Assembly (NCBI RefSeq): GCF_016879755.1 | Contig: NZ_WOFU01000004.1 | Location: 186,001-250,000, forward strand | From: Bacillus sp. B15-48 | GTDB lineage: Bacteria > Bacillota > Bacilli > Bacillales > Cytobacillaceae | DNA length: 64,000 bases | Reading direction: 5' to 3' | Program-made: the position numbers and the translations under genes | Shown here: positions 54,851-63,763 of the stretch, one piece after another | How positions within the stretch are numbered: position 1 is the stretch's first letter | Layout: each line of letters opens with the position of its first letter | The notes under the pieces: model-generated | What the model was told of the DNA's origin: nothing | What the model saw: the letters and a program-made list of their open reading frames with translations, nothing else | Database searches by the model: none

Positions 54851-54891
54851 AGTTGTTTTGGAATTTAAAGATTCATCCTTATGCCATTAAA

Positions 54892-54974
54892 GCGCCCGAT
54901 TGCTGAAGATTGAAAAGCACGAAAAAGCTGTAAAATAGTTTCCGATTATTTTACTAAAACACCAGCTAGTTCAT
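54892..54974. repeat. About 83-bp island repeat, copy 1
   Basis: The copy opens with GCGCCCGATTGCT and closes with TTTTACTAAAACACC then AGCTAGTTCA. The copy at 57144-57227 has the same ends at nearly the same distance (GCGCCCGATTGCT ... TTTTACTAAAGCTCC, GTTACTTCA). It lies just downstream of the small membrane protein gene on the minus strand and overlaps its stop. Confidence 0.65.
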
Positions 54975-55133
54975 TTTTTCCTTTTGAACTTTTAAAATTT
55001 CTTTTAATGTTGAATGAATATTGTTAAGGCTTATTAGAATAACACCTAACATAACAAAAGTAACAATTTCTTGTGTGATAAAGGAGATAACTCCAAGTAC
55101 GAAGAAATACAAAGTATATAACCAGTTTTTCAT
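54966..55133 (-). CDS. Small membrane protein
   Basis: This 55-residue protein starts MKNWLYTLYFFVLGVISFIT and continues QEIVTFVMLGVILISLNNIH, then a charged tail LKEILKVQKEKMN. It has two predicted membrane segments. GGGTGG lies about 8 nt before the ATG at 55133. The frame is short, but the hydrophobic-then-charged order and the ribosome binding site support a real gene. The function is unknown; it is the first of the small-gene island. Confidence 0.55.
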   Translation of the reverse strand: MKNWLYTLYFFVLGVISFITQEIVTFVMLGVILISLNNIHSTLKEILKVQKEKMN

Positions 55134-55241
55134 TTTGATTTTCCACCCATCCCCTAAATATTACTTTTATTCTAACATTATATAAAAATTCTTTCTTCAA
55201 TAATGCTGGCCCTATAAAGAAGGACGCTTTCTTAAAGAATC

Positions 55242-55300
55242 GCGCCCGTTTGCGGAAGATCGTTGTATCAATTCAATCAAGAAACTCTCCCGTTAATAGA
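55242..55300. repeat. Island repeat, divergent copy 2
   Basis: GCGCCCGTTTGCGGAAGAT at 55242 and CTCCCGTTAATAGAAG near 55287 resemble the two ends of the 83-bp repeat but stand closer together. It lies 13 nt past the end of the next minus-strand gene. Confidence 0.5.
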
Positions 55301-55312
55301 AGAAGTATTCCC

Positions 55313-55783
55313 TTACCAATTGTTTAAATATATAACATCATCACTTCTAATTACTTGAAAGGTTAAATCGTCATTCACTTTAAGCATTTCAGCGATATTG
55401 TTAATCGTTTCTCCTGAAAAAGATATCCCATAGCCGTTATTGTCAGGATAACCATAAATATAACAAACGACTTTTGCATCCTTCATAAAAACTACTTGGT
55501 TCATTCCTTCACTAACGGTTTCTCTAATATTATCCCATTTGTAACCAACTGTTTCATATATTTTATCTTTTGGAGTATACGGGTCAAAAGTGTAAACTGT
55601 ATCCCATTCAAATGGAGTGACATCTAATAAATTTACTGATTCAACCGTTTGTTCAATTGATATTATTCCGTTTCTTAATAATTTTTCATTTGCTTCCCAT
55701 AATTCTGTCTTTAATAAATTTATTAAAACGACTACACATATTATTATGATAGCTACTATTGCTATTATTTTTTTAGGTTTCAA
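55313..55783 (-). CDS. Hypothetical membrane-anchored protein
   Basis: This 156-residue protein has one N-terminal membrane segment (IIAIVAIIIICVVVLINLL, about 6-24) and an extracellular domain containing PFEWDTVYTFDPYTPKDKIYETVGYKW and YIYGYPDNNGYGISFSGE. The family is unknown to me, although short Bacillus proteins with WDTVYTFxPYT are familiar as uncharacterised genes in variable islands. Immunity to a surface toxin is a possibility from size and context only. Confidence 0.65.
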   Translation of the reverse strand: MKPKKIIAIVAIIIICVVVLINLLKTELWEANEKLLRNGIISIEQTVESVNLLDVTPFEWDTVYTFDPYTPKDKIYETVGYKWDNIRETVSEGMNQVVFMKDAKVVCYIYGYPDNNGYGISFSGETINNIAEMLKVNDDLTFQVIRSDDVIYLNNW

Positions 55784-55970
55784 TTGAATAGTCTCCTCAT
55801 TTTATTTATTCTGCTCTTCAACTTTTACTTCAATAATAAAAAGGGCAATCCCTGCTTATTCAAGGATTGCAACCCGTTAGTAGAATAAGGGCTATACACA
55901 AATTTTAAAGATTTAACAAAGCCTAAAAAATAGCCATCGTCTTTTTGATGATAGTCTTTACACAAGGCGG

Positions 55971-56393
55971 TTATTGGAAATTATTTTTTTCTCGATTTAT
56001 ACACTCACTATATGAGTTGACCATTAAATTTCTATACTTTGGTAAATCTTCTATGCTTTGCAATACAGATTTCCATTGTATCTGAGTTTTCTTTTTCTGG
56101 GCTTCAAAGAGTGTATCATCTTTATAAGCTGCACGGTCAGCCCTTGAAAGATTTAAAGCTATCCATTTAGTTCTATCTGTAAACTTGAATCTTACAAAAT
56201 CAAAATCCCAATCATTCCCACGCAAAACTATAGTCGCATAGCTGTCACTTTTTCTAGTAACCTCAAGTTTGTCGATATCAATAACAGTGTCTTCTAGCAT
56301 CTCAAATATCAGTTTAACTGCTTGGGTTTCTTCTTCATTTAAATTAATATCTCGTTCTTCACCATAGTGACTTAATTTTATTCTCGAATCCAT
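55971..56393 (-). CDS. Hypothetical soluble protein
   Basis: This 140-residue soluble protein starts MDSRIKLSHYGEERDINLNEEE and contains ATIVLRGNDWDFDFVRFKFTDRTKWIALNLSR. There is no signal or membrane segment. GGAGGTAAG precedes the ATG. I recognise no family; the charged, Trp-rich sheet looks like the small immunity or phage-island proteins common in Bacillus, but nothing in the sequence proves that. Confidence 0.6.
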   Translation of the reverse strand: MDSRIKLSHYGEERDINLNEEETQAVKLIFEMLEDTVIDIDKLEVTRKSDSYATIVLRGNDWDFDFVRFKFTDRTKWIALNLSRADRAAYKDDTLFEAQKKKTQIQWKSVLQSIEDLPKYRNLMVNSYSECINREKNNFQ

Positions 56394-56632
56394 TTCCTTA
56401 CCTCCAATTCTTATATCCTAACTAAATGATAAAAGCAACTTCCTACCGTCATCAAAGTTAACTCAGACAAAAGGTATCCCTTACTGTGATATTAATTCTA
56501 TGTATCAATTAGTAATTCCTTTTGTATTGACTAACCTGCGTTAGTACAATGATTTCAACTAAAATACATTAAACCTTGTTTGATTAACGTACCATTGCAG
56601 TAGAAAGAATAAATTCCCACTGTTTTGAATGA

Positions 56633-56920
56633 CTATAGTTTTAACCAATCTCTTATTTCTTTTATACCCCTATATGTCTTTGCAAATGAACTGTTTTTCT
56701 CTAAGTAAGTCTCACCATCTTCTGTTAAATAAGCCGTTCCTTCAAACAGCTGAGGTCTATCATCTGCGTAGAAAAAACCTTTTAAATAGTTTTCTCTATT
56801 TAGAAATCTAACAGCGTCATCAAATTGATCTGCGGTAACTGCAAAGTCATCTTCAGTAAGTGCTTTATTACCATTGTCGATTTCTTTCAGTATGGCGTAC
56901 CTTAATTTGTCTTTATTCAT
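56633..56920 (-). CDS. yjcQ: YjcQ family winged-helix-like protein
   Basis: This 95-residue protein reads MNKDKLRYAILKEIDNGNKAL, then DQFDDAVRFLNRENYLKGFFYADDRPQLF and LTEDGETYLEKN, which match the B. subtilis YjcQ family (a phage-island protein with a winged-helix fold). GAAGGAGAG precedes the ATG at 56920; the longer frame to 56965 lacks a site. Its presence marks this stretch as phage- or island-derived. Confidence 0.78.
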   Translation of the reverse strand: MNKDKLRYAILKEIDNGNKALTEDDFAVTADQFDDAVRFLNRENYLKGFFYADDRPQLFEGTAYLTEDGETYLEKNSSFAKTYRGIKEIRDWLKL

Positions 56921-57143
56921 TATTTCTCTCCTTCTTTTTAATAAATTTGCCCGAATGCTAAACAAAGATCAAACTGGATACATTCATTTACGAAACATTA
57001 TGAAAAAGGATTCAATTAATTCGGTACTTTAACAATCCTGCCATTTAAATGATTAAAGGCCAAGAAAAATAGACTGTAACAGTCTATCGTTTTTCAATTT
57101 TCATGTCCTAAACCAAAATAGACGCATCCCTTGTTTGAGAAAA

Positions 57144-57227
57144 GCGCCCGATTGCTTAATATTGTAAATAAGAAAAATGTGAAACAATGTCATACTCAAT
57201 AATTTTACTAAAGCTCCCGTTACTTCA
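57144..57227. repeat. About 83-bp island repeat, copy 3
   Basis: GCGCCCGATTGCTTAATATTG-type start and a TTTTACTAAAGCTCC / GTTACTTCA end span 84 bp. It lies 42 nt beyond the stop of the next gene. A lone end-like piece, GCACCCGTTACTTAATGAG, is at 57722-57740. Confidence 0.65.
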
Positions 57228-57268
57228 AAAAGATGAGTTTATTACCAAGTTTAATATCTATAAAGAAC

Positions 57269-57652
57269 CTATTTAATTTTATCTGTTATTTCGAAGGTAA
57301 TTTCTTCATTAGGATCCAACTGTTTCATCTTAACTCTAACAGTTCCTTGCTCGTGCGCTTCCACATATTCACTTAACATAATTGACTTTGGGTTTCCTTC
57401 AATATCCCGATAATTTAACATTAAACTGATTGAAATTTCTGCCGTTGAATATTTAATATTTATTTCCTCACCCTGTGGTATCGTATAGGTATGTTCTTCT
57501 TCAGGTGTAAGCCAAATTGTTTGTTCGAAAAATGTATCATTGTGTACTATGATTTTTATATTCCCTCTAAAAATAAAATTAAAAGCAATATATATTACTA
57601 CAATCAATACTATTGCAAAAAGAGCAATTTTTAAATACTTGGTATTTCTCAC
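57269..57652 (-). CDS. Hypothetical membrane-anchored protein
   Basis: This 127-residue protein has one N-terminal membrane segment (IALFAIVLIVVIYIAFNFIF, about 9-28) and a beta-rich outside domain: NIKIIVHNDTFFEQTIWLTPEEEHTYTIPQGE, then GTVRVKMKQLDPNEEITFEI. The fold may be immunoglobulin-like. GGGGG precedes the ATG. The family is unknown. It ends next to a copy of the 83-bp repeat, like other genes in the island. Confidence 0.62.
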   Translation of the reverse strand: MRNTKYLKIALFAIVLIVVIYIAFNFIFRGNIKIIVHNDTFFEQTIWLTPEEEHTYTIPQGEEINIKYSTAEISISLMLNYRDIEGNPKSIMLSEYVEAHEQGTVRVKMKQLDPNEEITFEITDKIK

Positions 57653-57977
57653 TTTATCCCCCCTTTTTGTTGCATAACCTGCCTCGCTAAAAAATTATCG
57701 ACTGCTGCTTGTTCAACAATCGCACCCGTTACTTAATGAGTACAATTATAAAATAAGAACATACAAGTATAATTACGGAGACAGTGCATGTAGGATCGTT
57801 TCAGCTCAACATGACGGCTTTCATTCCGATTTTTAGTTAATCAGTTGTAATTGCTTGATAGCAATTCTCCTATTTCGTGCTTTGGCACTTATAAGGAAAC
57901 GTTTCGCACTGTAAATCCTTCACAATCTCTAATTATTTTAACATAAATATCCAAATTAACTGCTAAGTGTTATTATA

Positions 57978-60689
57978 GTGATAGGTAAGCTTTTGAAGTT
58001 ATCGCCAGCTTTTCCCCCACTTCACACCGTACGTGCGACTTTCACCGCATACGGCGTTCTAACTAATCCAATTCATTCAGTATTTTTATGTATATGCAAG
58101 ATGAAATGTAGAATCAAATAGCTTCGTTCAGGCATTGCTCACGCAATTCATTGATCTTTTCTAGTTGCTTTTTATTTAACTTTAGTGCGTTTAACAGCAC
58201 TTGTATTTTCTCTTGATTTCTCATATGAATGAGGCGATGAACAGACTCATGCAATATCGTTAAATTCCCGTATGAATCATCTTTTGTAAGATAGTACGGT
58301 GTTTTATGATGACAATGCCAATCGTCCAGTCCTAATTCGATTCCTGTAACTGCACATTTCCCATATTGTGCGATAAACCGGCTAATCCGATTGTCGTTGT
58401 ATTCAATGGAACGGCTTGGAATAAATTGTTTCATCACGTAAGAGAGTGTTTGCTTATTAATGGCTCGCAAGTTCTGATGAATTTTATCCCTGCCTGCGGT
58501 AGTATAATTACAGATTGTTTGAGAGAAATTTAGGTTTATCCTACAGCGTTGGGCATGGATTGGCACAAGTACCATTCCTTTTATTTTATAGAGCTTACAC
58601 TCATAACCCTCATACCGTTTCTGTAAGGATTTTGTGAAGTCCTGAAACGATGCTTCTTTTTTCATTTCTTTTAAACGATTATATAACGCTTTATGAAGAC
58701 GATAGTTCAGCTCATTTAAATCATCTGTGATGTGTGACGCAGCCGAATAATAGTTTTGAATTCCCATTATAACTGTATTAAAGCGCCAAACATTCTCGGT
58801 TGATTGATGTTTCTGAATCGCTTTGATTGCTTGTTTTATCTTTATCTGTACATTTTTGAGCGCTTTCTTTGTCATGTGTGAGCGAGCGACATAGAGGGTT
58901 CTTTTATTCGTTCTTTTCCGATGTGCTTTAAAACGAAAACCTAAAAACTCTGATGAGTTTTTCTTTAAATTGACCACTTTTGATTTTTCTTCGCTTATTT
59001 GAAGATGAAGCCTGTTTTGAAGAAAATCTTTTACTGCATAATACATTTTAATAGCTTGTGAACGAGTACGGCACAGTATTTTAAAGTCCTCTGCATATCT
59101 CACAATATAGCAATGTTTTAAATTTGATTGTTTCAATGCACTATATCTACCACCATACGTTTTATATGGCTTTCGTGTTTCAAAACTTTCCCATTGGCGA
59201 CTGACCCACCAATCTAACTCATTTAATACAATGTTTGATAAGAGAGGTGATAAAATACCCCCTTGAGGTGTACCTTTCGTTGGGAAACCTTCGCCAATAA
59301 TTTCGGCTTTTAAAAGACGTGAGATGATAGAAAGCAGTGACTTATCTCGAATACCTAATGTCCACATTTGTTTTAATAATTTAGAGTGGTCTACATTATC
59401 GAAAAATCCTTTTATATCAACATCTACACAATGATATAGGCACGCCCGGTTAATGAGCGTTTCAAACCTAGCTTTCGCATGATGTGTATTACGATTTGGT
59501 CTAAAGCCATAACTATGTTTATAAAACTTCGCTTCACAAATGGGCCCAATCACTTGTAAGATGCACTGTTGGAACAGTCTGTCCCAAATCGTCGGAATTC
59601 CTAAAGGGCGTGTTTTTCCATTTGCCTTTGGAATAAAGACCCGACGAACGGCTTGAGGTCTGTAGTGTTCAAACATTTGTTGTATCGTCGATACAACTTC
59701 TGATACAGACAGTTTCTTTAAATTTTCAATCATTAATCCATCATATCCAGCCGTTTTACTGCCGGTATTTCGTTTAATATTGCGATAAGCTAATCGAATA
59801 TTCTCATCGGATTGCATTAAATCTAGTAAACCATAAAAATTTTGACCATTAGCACTTTGAGCATATAGAGAATCAAAATGAGATTGCATGTCATAATACT
59901 CGTTGTGCCTCAGTTTCTTTCGTTTTAACAAGTCGGTGGCTCCTTTTGGAGCTGAACCTCTATTAGTCTCACGAGAACCTTATTAATCGTTGAAGAACTG
60001 CCTTGCATGGTGAATGAATCTTTTATTAGTCTAGTGGCTATCCCTCCACGTTCATTACACGCTTTAACGGTACTGTGCCACCACTTTCACTGATATAAAG
60101 AAAAGTTATACATTCGCTATTCTCACAAATGTTTTCCTTTCCAACGCTTCACCAAGAGTAAGCTCTCCACGTTATCAGCTTACAACGTTGAATTACATCT
60201 ATTATGGAACAAACTTAGGTGCCTCCTATGAGCCTGTTAGCATTGCATGTGCCTGAAACACAAGATGGACTTTTATATTGTTGATTCTTACTCATCCACA
60301 GCTAACCTCACTTTTAGTGATATACACATTTCTATGTATTGCCAGTCTAGACCCGTACATTCAGAGGTTCGTCAGCAATAAGGTTTACTGTCCTATTACG
60401 TTGCATTCTCACCTTATTTGTTCAACCCAAGCACCATGATTTACACCACCCCATCGGGTAGGGTTTCGTCAGCCGAACTGTTACGGTAAATTCTCGCGCC
60501 TATTAGCCGAGCTTATAACACACTTTTCCTTACTATATAGCGTGCTATTCGACGCAGGGGAAGCCTTTCAGAGCGTTACCTCCTCATTCGACTCCTTGAT
60601 ATAACCCTTCAGTTTTAGAATTCTAAAACTGCCTGACCTTTACCGAAATTGTGTGACCACATTTCATTTGAGTCAGGAACATTTCGCAC
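57978..60689 (-). mobile_element. Group II intron
   Basis: On the minus strand the intron begins GTGCGAAATGTTCC (60689), the group II 5' consensus GTGYG. It encodes an LtrA-type protein and ends with domain V (58022-58058: GCCGTATGCGGTGAAAGTCGC pattern with its CGTACGG partner) and a domain VI stem, closing near CTATCAC at 57978. The total is about 2.7 kb. It is inserted 83 nt after the tnpA stop, inside the Tn3-type element. The 3' boundary is uncertain by a few bases. About 750 bp of non-coding domain I-III RNA lies between 59932 and 60689. Confidence 0.85.
58114..59931 (-). CDS. ltrA: Group II intron reverse transcriptase/maturase with HNH domain
   Basis: This 605-residue multifunctional protein has a reverse transcriptase (about 40-330: GYDGL, RRVFIPKANGKTRPLGIPTIWDR, GTPQGGILSPLLSNI), the maturase domain X (about 350-450) and a C-terminal HNH endonuclease (CAVTGIELGLDDWHCHHKTPYYL..NLTILHESVHRLIH). 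It splices and mobilises the surrounding intron. The RT catalytic box reads YAED where YADD is usual, so one metal-binding Asp is replaced by Glu. The TTG start at 59931 follows AAAAGGAGCC. The ORF sits in domain IV of the intron RNA. Confidence 0.93.
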   Translation of the reverse strand: MLKRKKLRHNEYYDMQSHFDSLYAQSANGQNFYGLLDLMQSDENIRLAYRNIKRNTGSKTAGYDGLMIENLKKLSVSEVVSTIQQMFEHYRPQAVRRVFIPKANGKTRPLGIPTIWDRLFQQCILQVIGPICEAKFYKHSYGFRPNRNTHHAKARFETLINRACLYHCVDVDIKGFFDNVDHSKLLKQMWTLGIRDKSLLSIISRLLKAEIIGEGFPTKGTPQGGILSPLLSNIVLNELDWWVSRQWESFETRKPYKTYGGRYSALKQSNLKHCYIVRYAEDFKILCRTRSQAIKMYYAVKDFLQNRLHLQISEEKSKVVNLKKNSSEFLGFRFKAHRKRTNKRTLYVARSHMTKKALKNVQIKIKQAIKAIQKHQSTENVWRFNTVIMGIQNYYSAASHITDDLNELNYRLHKALYNRLKEMKKEASFQDFTKSLQKRYEGYECKLYKIKGMVLVPIHAQRCRINLNFSQTICNYTTAGRDKIHQNLRAINKQTLSYVMKQFIPSRSIEYNDNRISRFIAQYGKCAVTGIELGLDDWHCHHKTPYYLTKDDSYGNLTILHESVHRLIHMRNQEKIQVLLNALKLNKKQLEKINELREQCLNEAI

Positions 60690-60771
60690 CAACTATCTGG
60701 CCCGTTTGTTGAATTGTCACAATTTGGTTTCCCAACGTAATTGCATCAAACTTTTCAAATCAACATTTATT
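60690..60771 (-). other. Spacer between tnpA stop and the intron, probable Tn3 end region
   Basis: This short AT-rich stretch forms the 5' exon side of the group II intron. The transposon should end here or beyond the intron, but no GGGG...TAAG terminal inverted repeat could be recognised at either side without the other end in view. The region 57653-57977 beyond the intron also holds no gene that I can see. Confidence 0.4.
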
Positions 60772-63729
60772 TTATTGATTAAGGGGACGCAACGAATGTA
60801 GGCTTGCGATTTTCTTCATATCAAAGGTGTATTCACCAAGAAAATTGATATGTTCCCATCCCAATGGCGAAATATGTTTTAGTAAGTCTTCTCGTAAAAT
60901 CCCTTTTTCCTTCAGCAAATTTGTTGCTTCGGTTAGATATACGGTATTCCATACACTAATGGCGTTAATTATAATATTTAAGGCACTTGCACGTTGAAGT
61001 TGGTCTTGTAGCCCTCGTTCCCGTAACTCACCCCGTTTTCCAAAAAATAATGCTCTTGCCAAGCCATTCATTGCTTCCCCTTTGTTCAATCCCCTTTGAA
61101 TACGCCTACGAAGTGCTTCATTAGATATGTAATCCAAGATAACAATAGTTTTTTCAATTCTTCCCATTTCTCGCAATGCAGTAGCTAACTTGTTTTGCCT
61201 TGCATATGATCCTAATTTCCCCATAATAAGTGAACCGGATACTTTTCCTTCTCGAATAGAATGGGCTAAACGGAGTACATCATCAAAGTTTTCTTGAATA
61301 ACCTTTATGTTAATCCGTCCACGAAGTAATTTTTCTAGGTTGGGAAAATCACTTGGTTTTTGAATGGTATATAGTTTGGCATCAGCTAGATCACGAAGCC
61401 TTGGTGCAAAACGAAATCCTAACAAATGACTTAAACCAAAAATTTGATCGGTATAACCGGCCGTATCAGTATAGTGCTCTTCAATATTTAATTCTGTTTC
61501 ATGATGAAGTAATCCATCGATGACATGGACGGCATCTCTCGCATTTGTATTAATAACTTTCGTATAAAAAGACGAAAATTGATCACTGGTAAACCTGTAA
61601 ATGGTTGCCCCTTTCCCTGTGCCGTAATGGGGATTTGCTTCGGCGTGCAACGATGAAACACCAACTTGTACTCGCATTCCGTCAGATGAAGATGTGGTGC
61701 CATCTCCCCAATAAGAGGCTAGAGCAAGCTTGTGTTGGAAATTTACCAAAGTGGCCTGTGCTCGATTTATAGCATCATCATACAAGCGCCACTGTGCGGC
61801 ATTTGCCATCTGGTGGTAGGAAACTCCAGGCGTAGCATCTGCCATTTTAGTCAATCCGATATTCGTTCCCATTGCCATGAGCGCAGCCATAAGAATGATC
61901 TTTTCTTCACCCTTTGGAGGGCGATTTGTTGAAGCGTGTATTAACATTTCGTCAAACCCTGTCCAGTGGGCTACCTCCATTAAAAGGTCAGTAAGCTTAA
62001 TTCTTGGCAACATATTATATAAGGATAAACTGAAGGTTCGTGCTTCTTCTGGTGTATCCTTTTCCAGACGATCCACTCTGAGCTTTGCTTTTTCGATATT
62101 TACTCCTTCAAGACTATCAAGGTTATTTGAAACCCATGTAAAGCGTTCGGCTAGAGCATTCCTTCTTTCCTCAAGGTATTCCTCTGCTGATGAGCGAACT
62201 GCCAATCTAGTATCTGTAAGATTGGTTGTTGTCCATTCATTTTTAGGAACAAGGTACTCCTCAAAGTCTTTATGAAGCCTACTACCTACTACAGATACGT
62301 CCCCCGAACGAATATGATTTTTTAATTCCGTTAGGGCAGCCATTTCATAGTAATGTCGATTAATTGTTCCTTCTTCGTCGTACACATGCTTTTCCCATCG
62401 TTTTGGGACGAAATCTAATGGCGCTCCATCTGGTACTTTTCTTTTTCCTGATTCATTCATCTCATTCAATGTTTTTAATGCACGTAATAATGGTTCAGCT
62501 GCATTTGTAGAGCGAAATTCTAATGATTTAAGAAGAGTAGGGGTATACTTTCTTAGATAAATAAATCTATTCTCTAGCAAGTCAAGGTAATCATAATCCA
62601 TTGGTCGTGCTAATTTTTTTGCTTCTTCAACGGAAATAACGATTTTATTCCAAGGCATTACCTTTTCAATGGTGCTAAATGGATCAAGCCCTTCATCTCG
62701 TGCTTGAATAAGCGCAGCCCCAATATCTGCAAAATGAACAACCTTTTCATTAACTGCTTTTCCATTTTCCTTTTGCATTTCCTCTTGTGTTTTACGACCT
62801 TTCGATTGTAAAATCATCATTTGCCGATCGTGAATTTCAATTGCTTGGTCAATTAAGTCCTGACTCAGTGTTCCTAGATATGCTACAAGAATGGCATATT
62901 TCTTATTTTCTTTAAATCTGCGAAATGAATGGGGTTCATAACGTGCTCCGATACGTGATAATTGAAGCAATCGATTGGGATGTACTTCATGTATATTTGT
63001 CGGAAGCTTTAACTCCCTAATATATTCCAAGCGCTTTATTACTTTTAGAAAAGCATCAGGTGATGACTGACCGAGAATTTCCCTTAACCATGCTAATGGG
63101 GTTTTCCTGCTTTCCACAAGTGGATCGATAAATTCATCCAATTTTTTCTTTTGCCAGTTTGAAAGAGTCCCGGTTAAGGATTTAAAAATCTTTTCCTCTG
63201 CTCTCCGACGAGTTTCCCAGACAAGTCTCTCTATTGTAGTCATTCCAGGAAGAATTATTTTTCGATTCCGAAGTTCTTCTTGAACAGTTCGAAGTAGATA
63301 CATGGAATTGCCATTTTTAAGAGCATGTTTCAAAAGATACTGAGCTAACTCTCGATATTTACTTTCAGAAAAATTCTGGTATCCGAATACCTGTCGAATT
63401 TCTTCCATATGTTCATGCTTGGTTGGGTCACGTTGGGCATATAAAGAAAAAGAATCGGGATTAGCATTTATTTGTTTTGCTATATATTGGATTAGATAAT
63501 CTGGTATAGGTTCAACATCTGTGAGAGACCACCCAGGATAGCGCAATACACATAATTGGACAGCAAATCCTAAACGATTATGATCTCTTCTATGTCGTTT
63601 AATAACTTCCAAGTCATATTGCGAAAAAGTATAATAGATTTCCAGTTCCCGTTCAGACATATCGGATGGAATCCGAACAAACTCAGCTCTTTGGTCTACT
63701 GTAAGTAATTCTTTCCCTCTTGATGCCAT
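60772..63729 (-). CDS. tnpA: Tn3 family transposase
   Basis: This 985-residue transposase carries out replicative transposition at the terminal inverted repeats. Family text is complete: FVRIPSDMSERELEIYYTFSQYDLEVI at the N-terminus, the LTDLLMEVAHWTGFDEM region, ALMAMGTNIGLTKMADATPGVSYHQMANAAQWR, SYWGDGTTSSSDGMRV, and HYTDTAGYTDQIFGLSHLLGFRFAPRLRDL, which carry the DDE residues. The frame is intact. I set the start at ATG 63729; GTG at 63738 lies only a few bases from GAAGGG. It follows the resolvase gene by about 35 nt, the usual tnpR-tnpA order. Confidence 0.93.
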   Translation of the reverse strand: MASRGKELLTVDQRAEFVRIPSDMSERELEIYYTFSQYDLEVIKRHRRDHNRLGFAVQLCVLRYPGWSLTDVEPIPDYLIQYIAKQINANPDSFSLYAQRDPTKHEHMEEIRQVFGYQNFSESKYRELAQYLLKHALKNGNSMYLLRTVQEELRNRKIILPGMTTIERLVWETRRRAEEKIFKSLTGTLSNWQKKKLDEFIDPLVESRKTPLAWLREILGQSSPDAFLKVIKRLEYIRELKLPTNIHEVHPNRLLQLSRIGARYEPHSFRRFKENKKYAILVAYLGTLSQDLIDQAIEIHDRQMMILQSKGRKTQEEMQKENGKAVNEKVVHFADIGAALIQARDEGLDPFSTIEKVMPWNKIVISVEEAKKLARPMDYDYLDLLENRFIYLRKYTPTLLKSLEFRSTNAAEPLLRALKTLNEMNESGKRKVPDGAPLDFVPKRWEKHVYDEEGTINRHYYEMAALTELKNHIRSGDVSVVGSRLHKDFEEYLVPKNEWTTTNLTDTRLAVRSSAEEYLEERRNALAERFTWVSNNLDSLEGVNIEKAKLRVDRLEKDTPEEARTFSLSLYNMLPRIKLTDLLMEVAHWTGFDEMLIHASTNRPPKGEEKIILMAALMAMGTNIGLTKMADATPGVSYHQMANAAQWRLYDDAINRAQATLVNFQHKLALASYWGDGTTSSSDGMRVQVGVSSLHAEANPHYGTGKGATIYRFTSDQFSSFYTKVINTNARDAVHVIDGLLHHETELNIEEHYTDTAGYTDQIFGLSHLLGFRFAPRLRDLADAKLYTIQKPSDFPNLEKLLRGRINIKVIQENFDDVLRLAHSIREGKVSGSLIMGKLGSYARQNKLATALREMGRIEKTIVILDYISNEALRRRIQRGLNKGEAMNGLARALFFGKRGELRERGLQDQLQRASALNIIINAISVWNTVYLTEATNLLKEKGILREDLLKHISPLGWEHINFLGEYTFDMKKIASLHSLRPLNQ

Positions 63730-63763
63730 GTTTCCCACATCCCTTCAAAAACATAGATGTATT

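Noticed and set aside
57895-57909. GTGCGAAACGTTTCC on the minus strand, resembling the intron start GTGCGAAATGTTCC
   Set aside because: Similarity stops after about 15 bases and no intron domains follow, so it is more likely chance than a second intron fragment.
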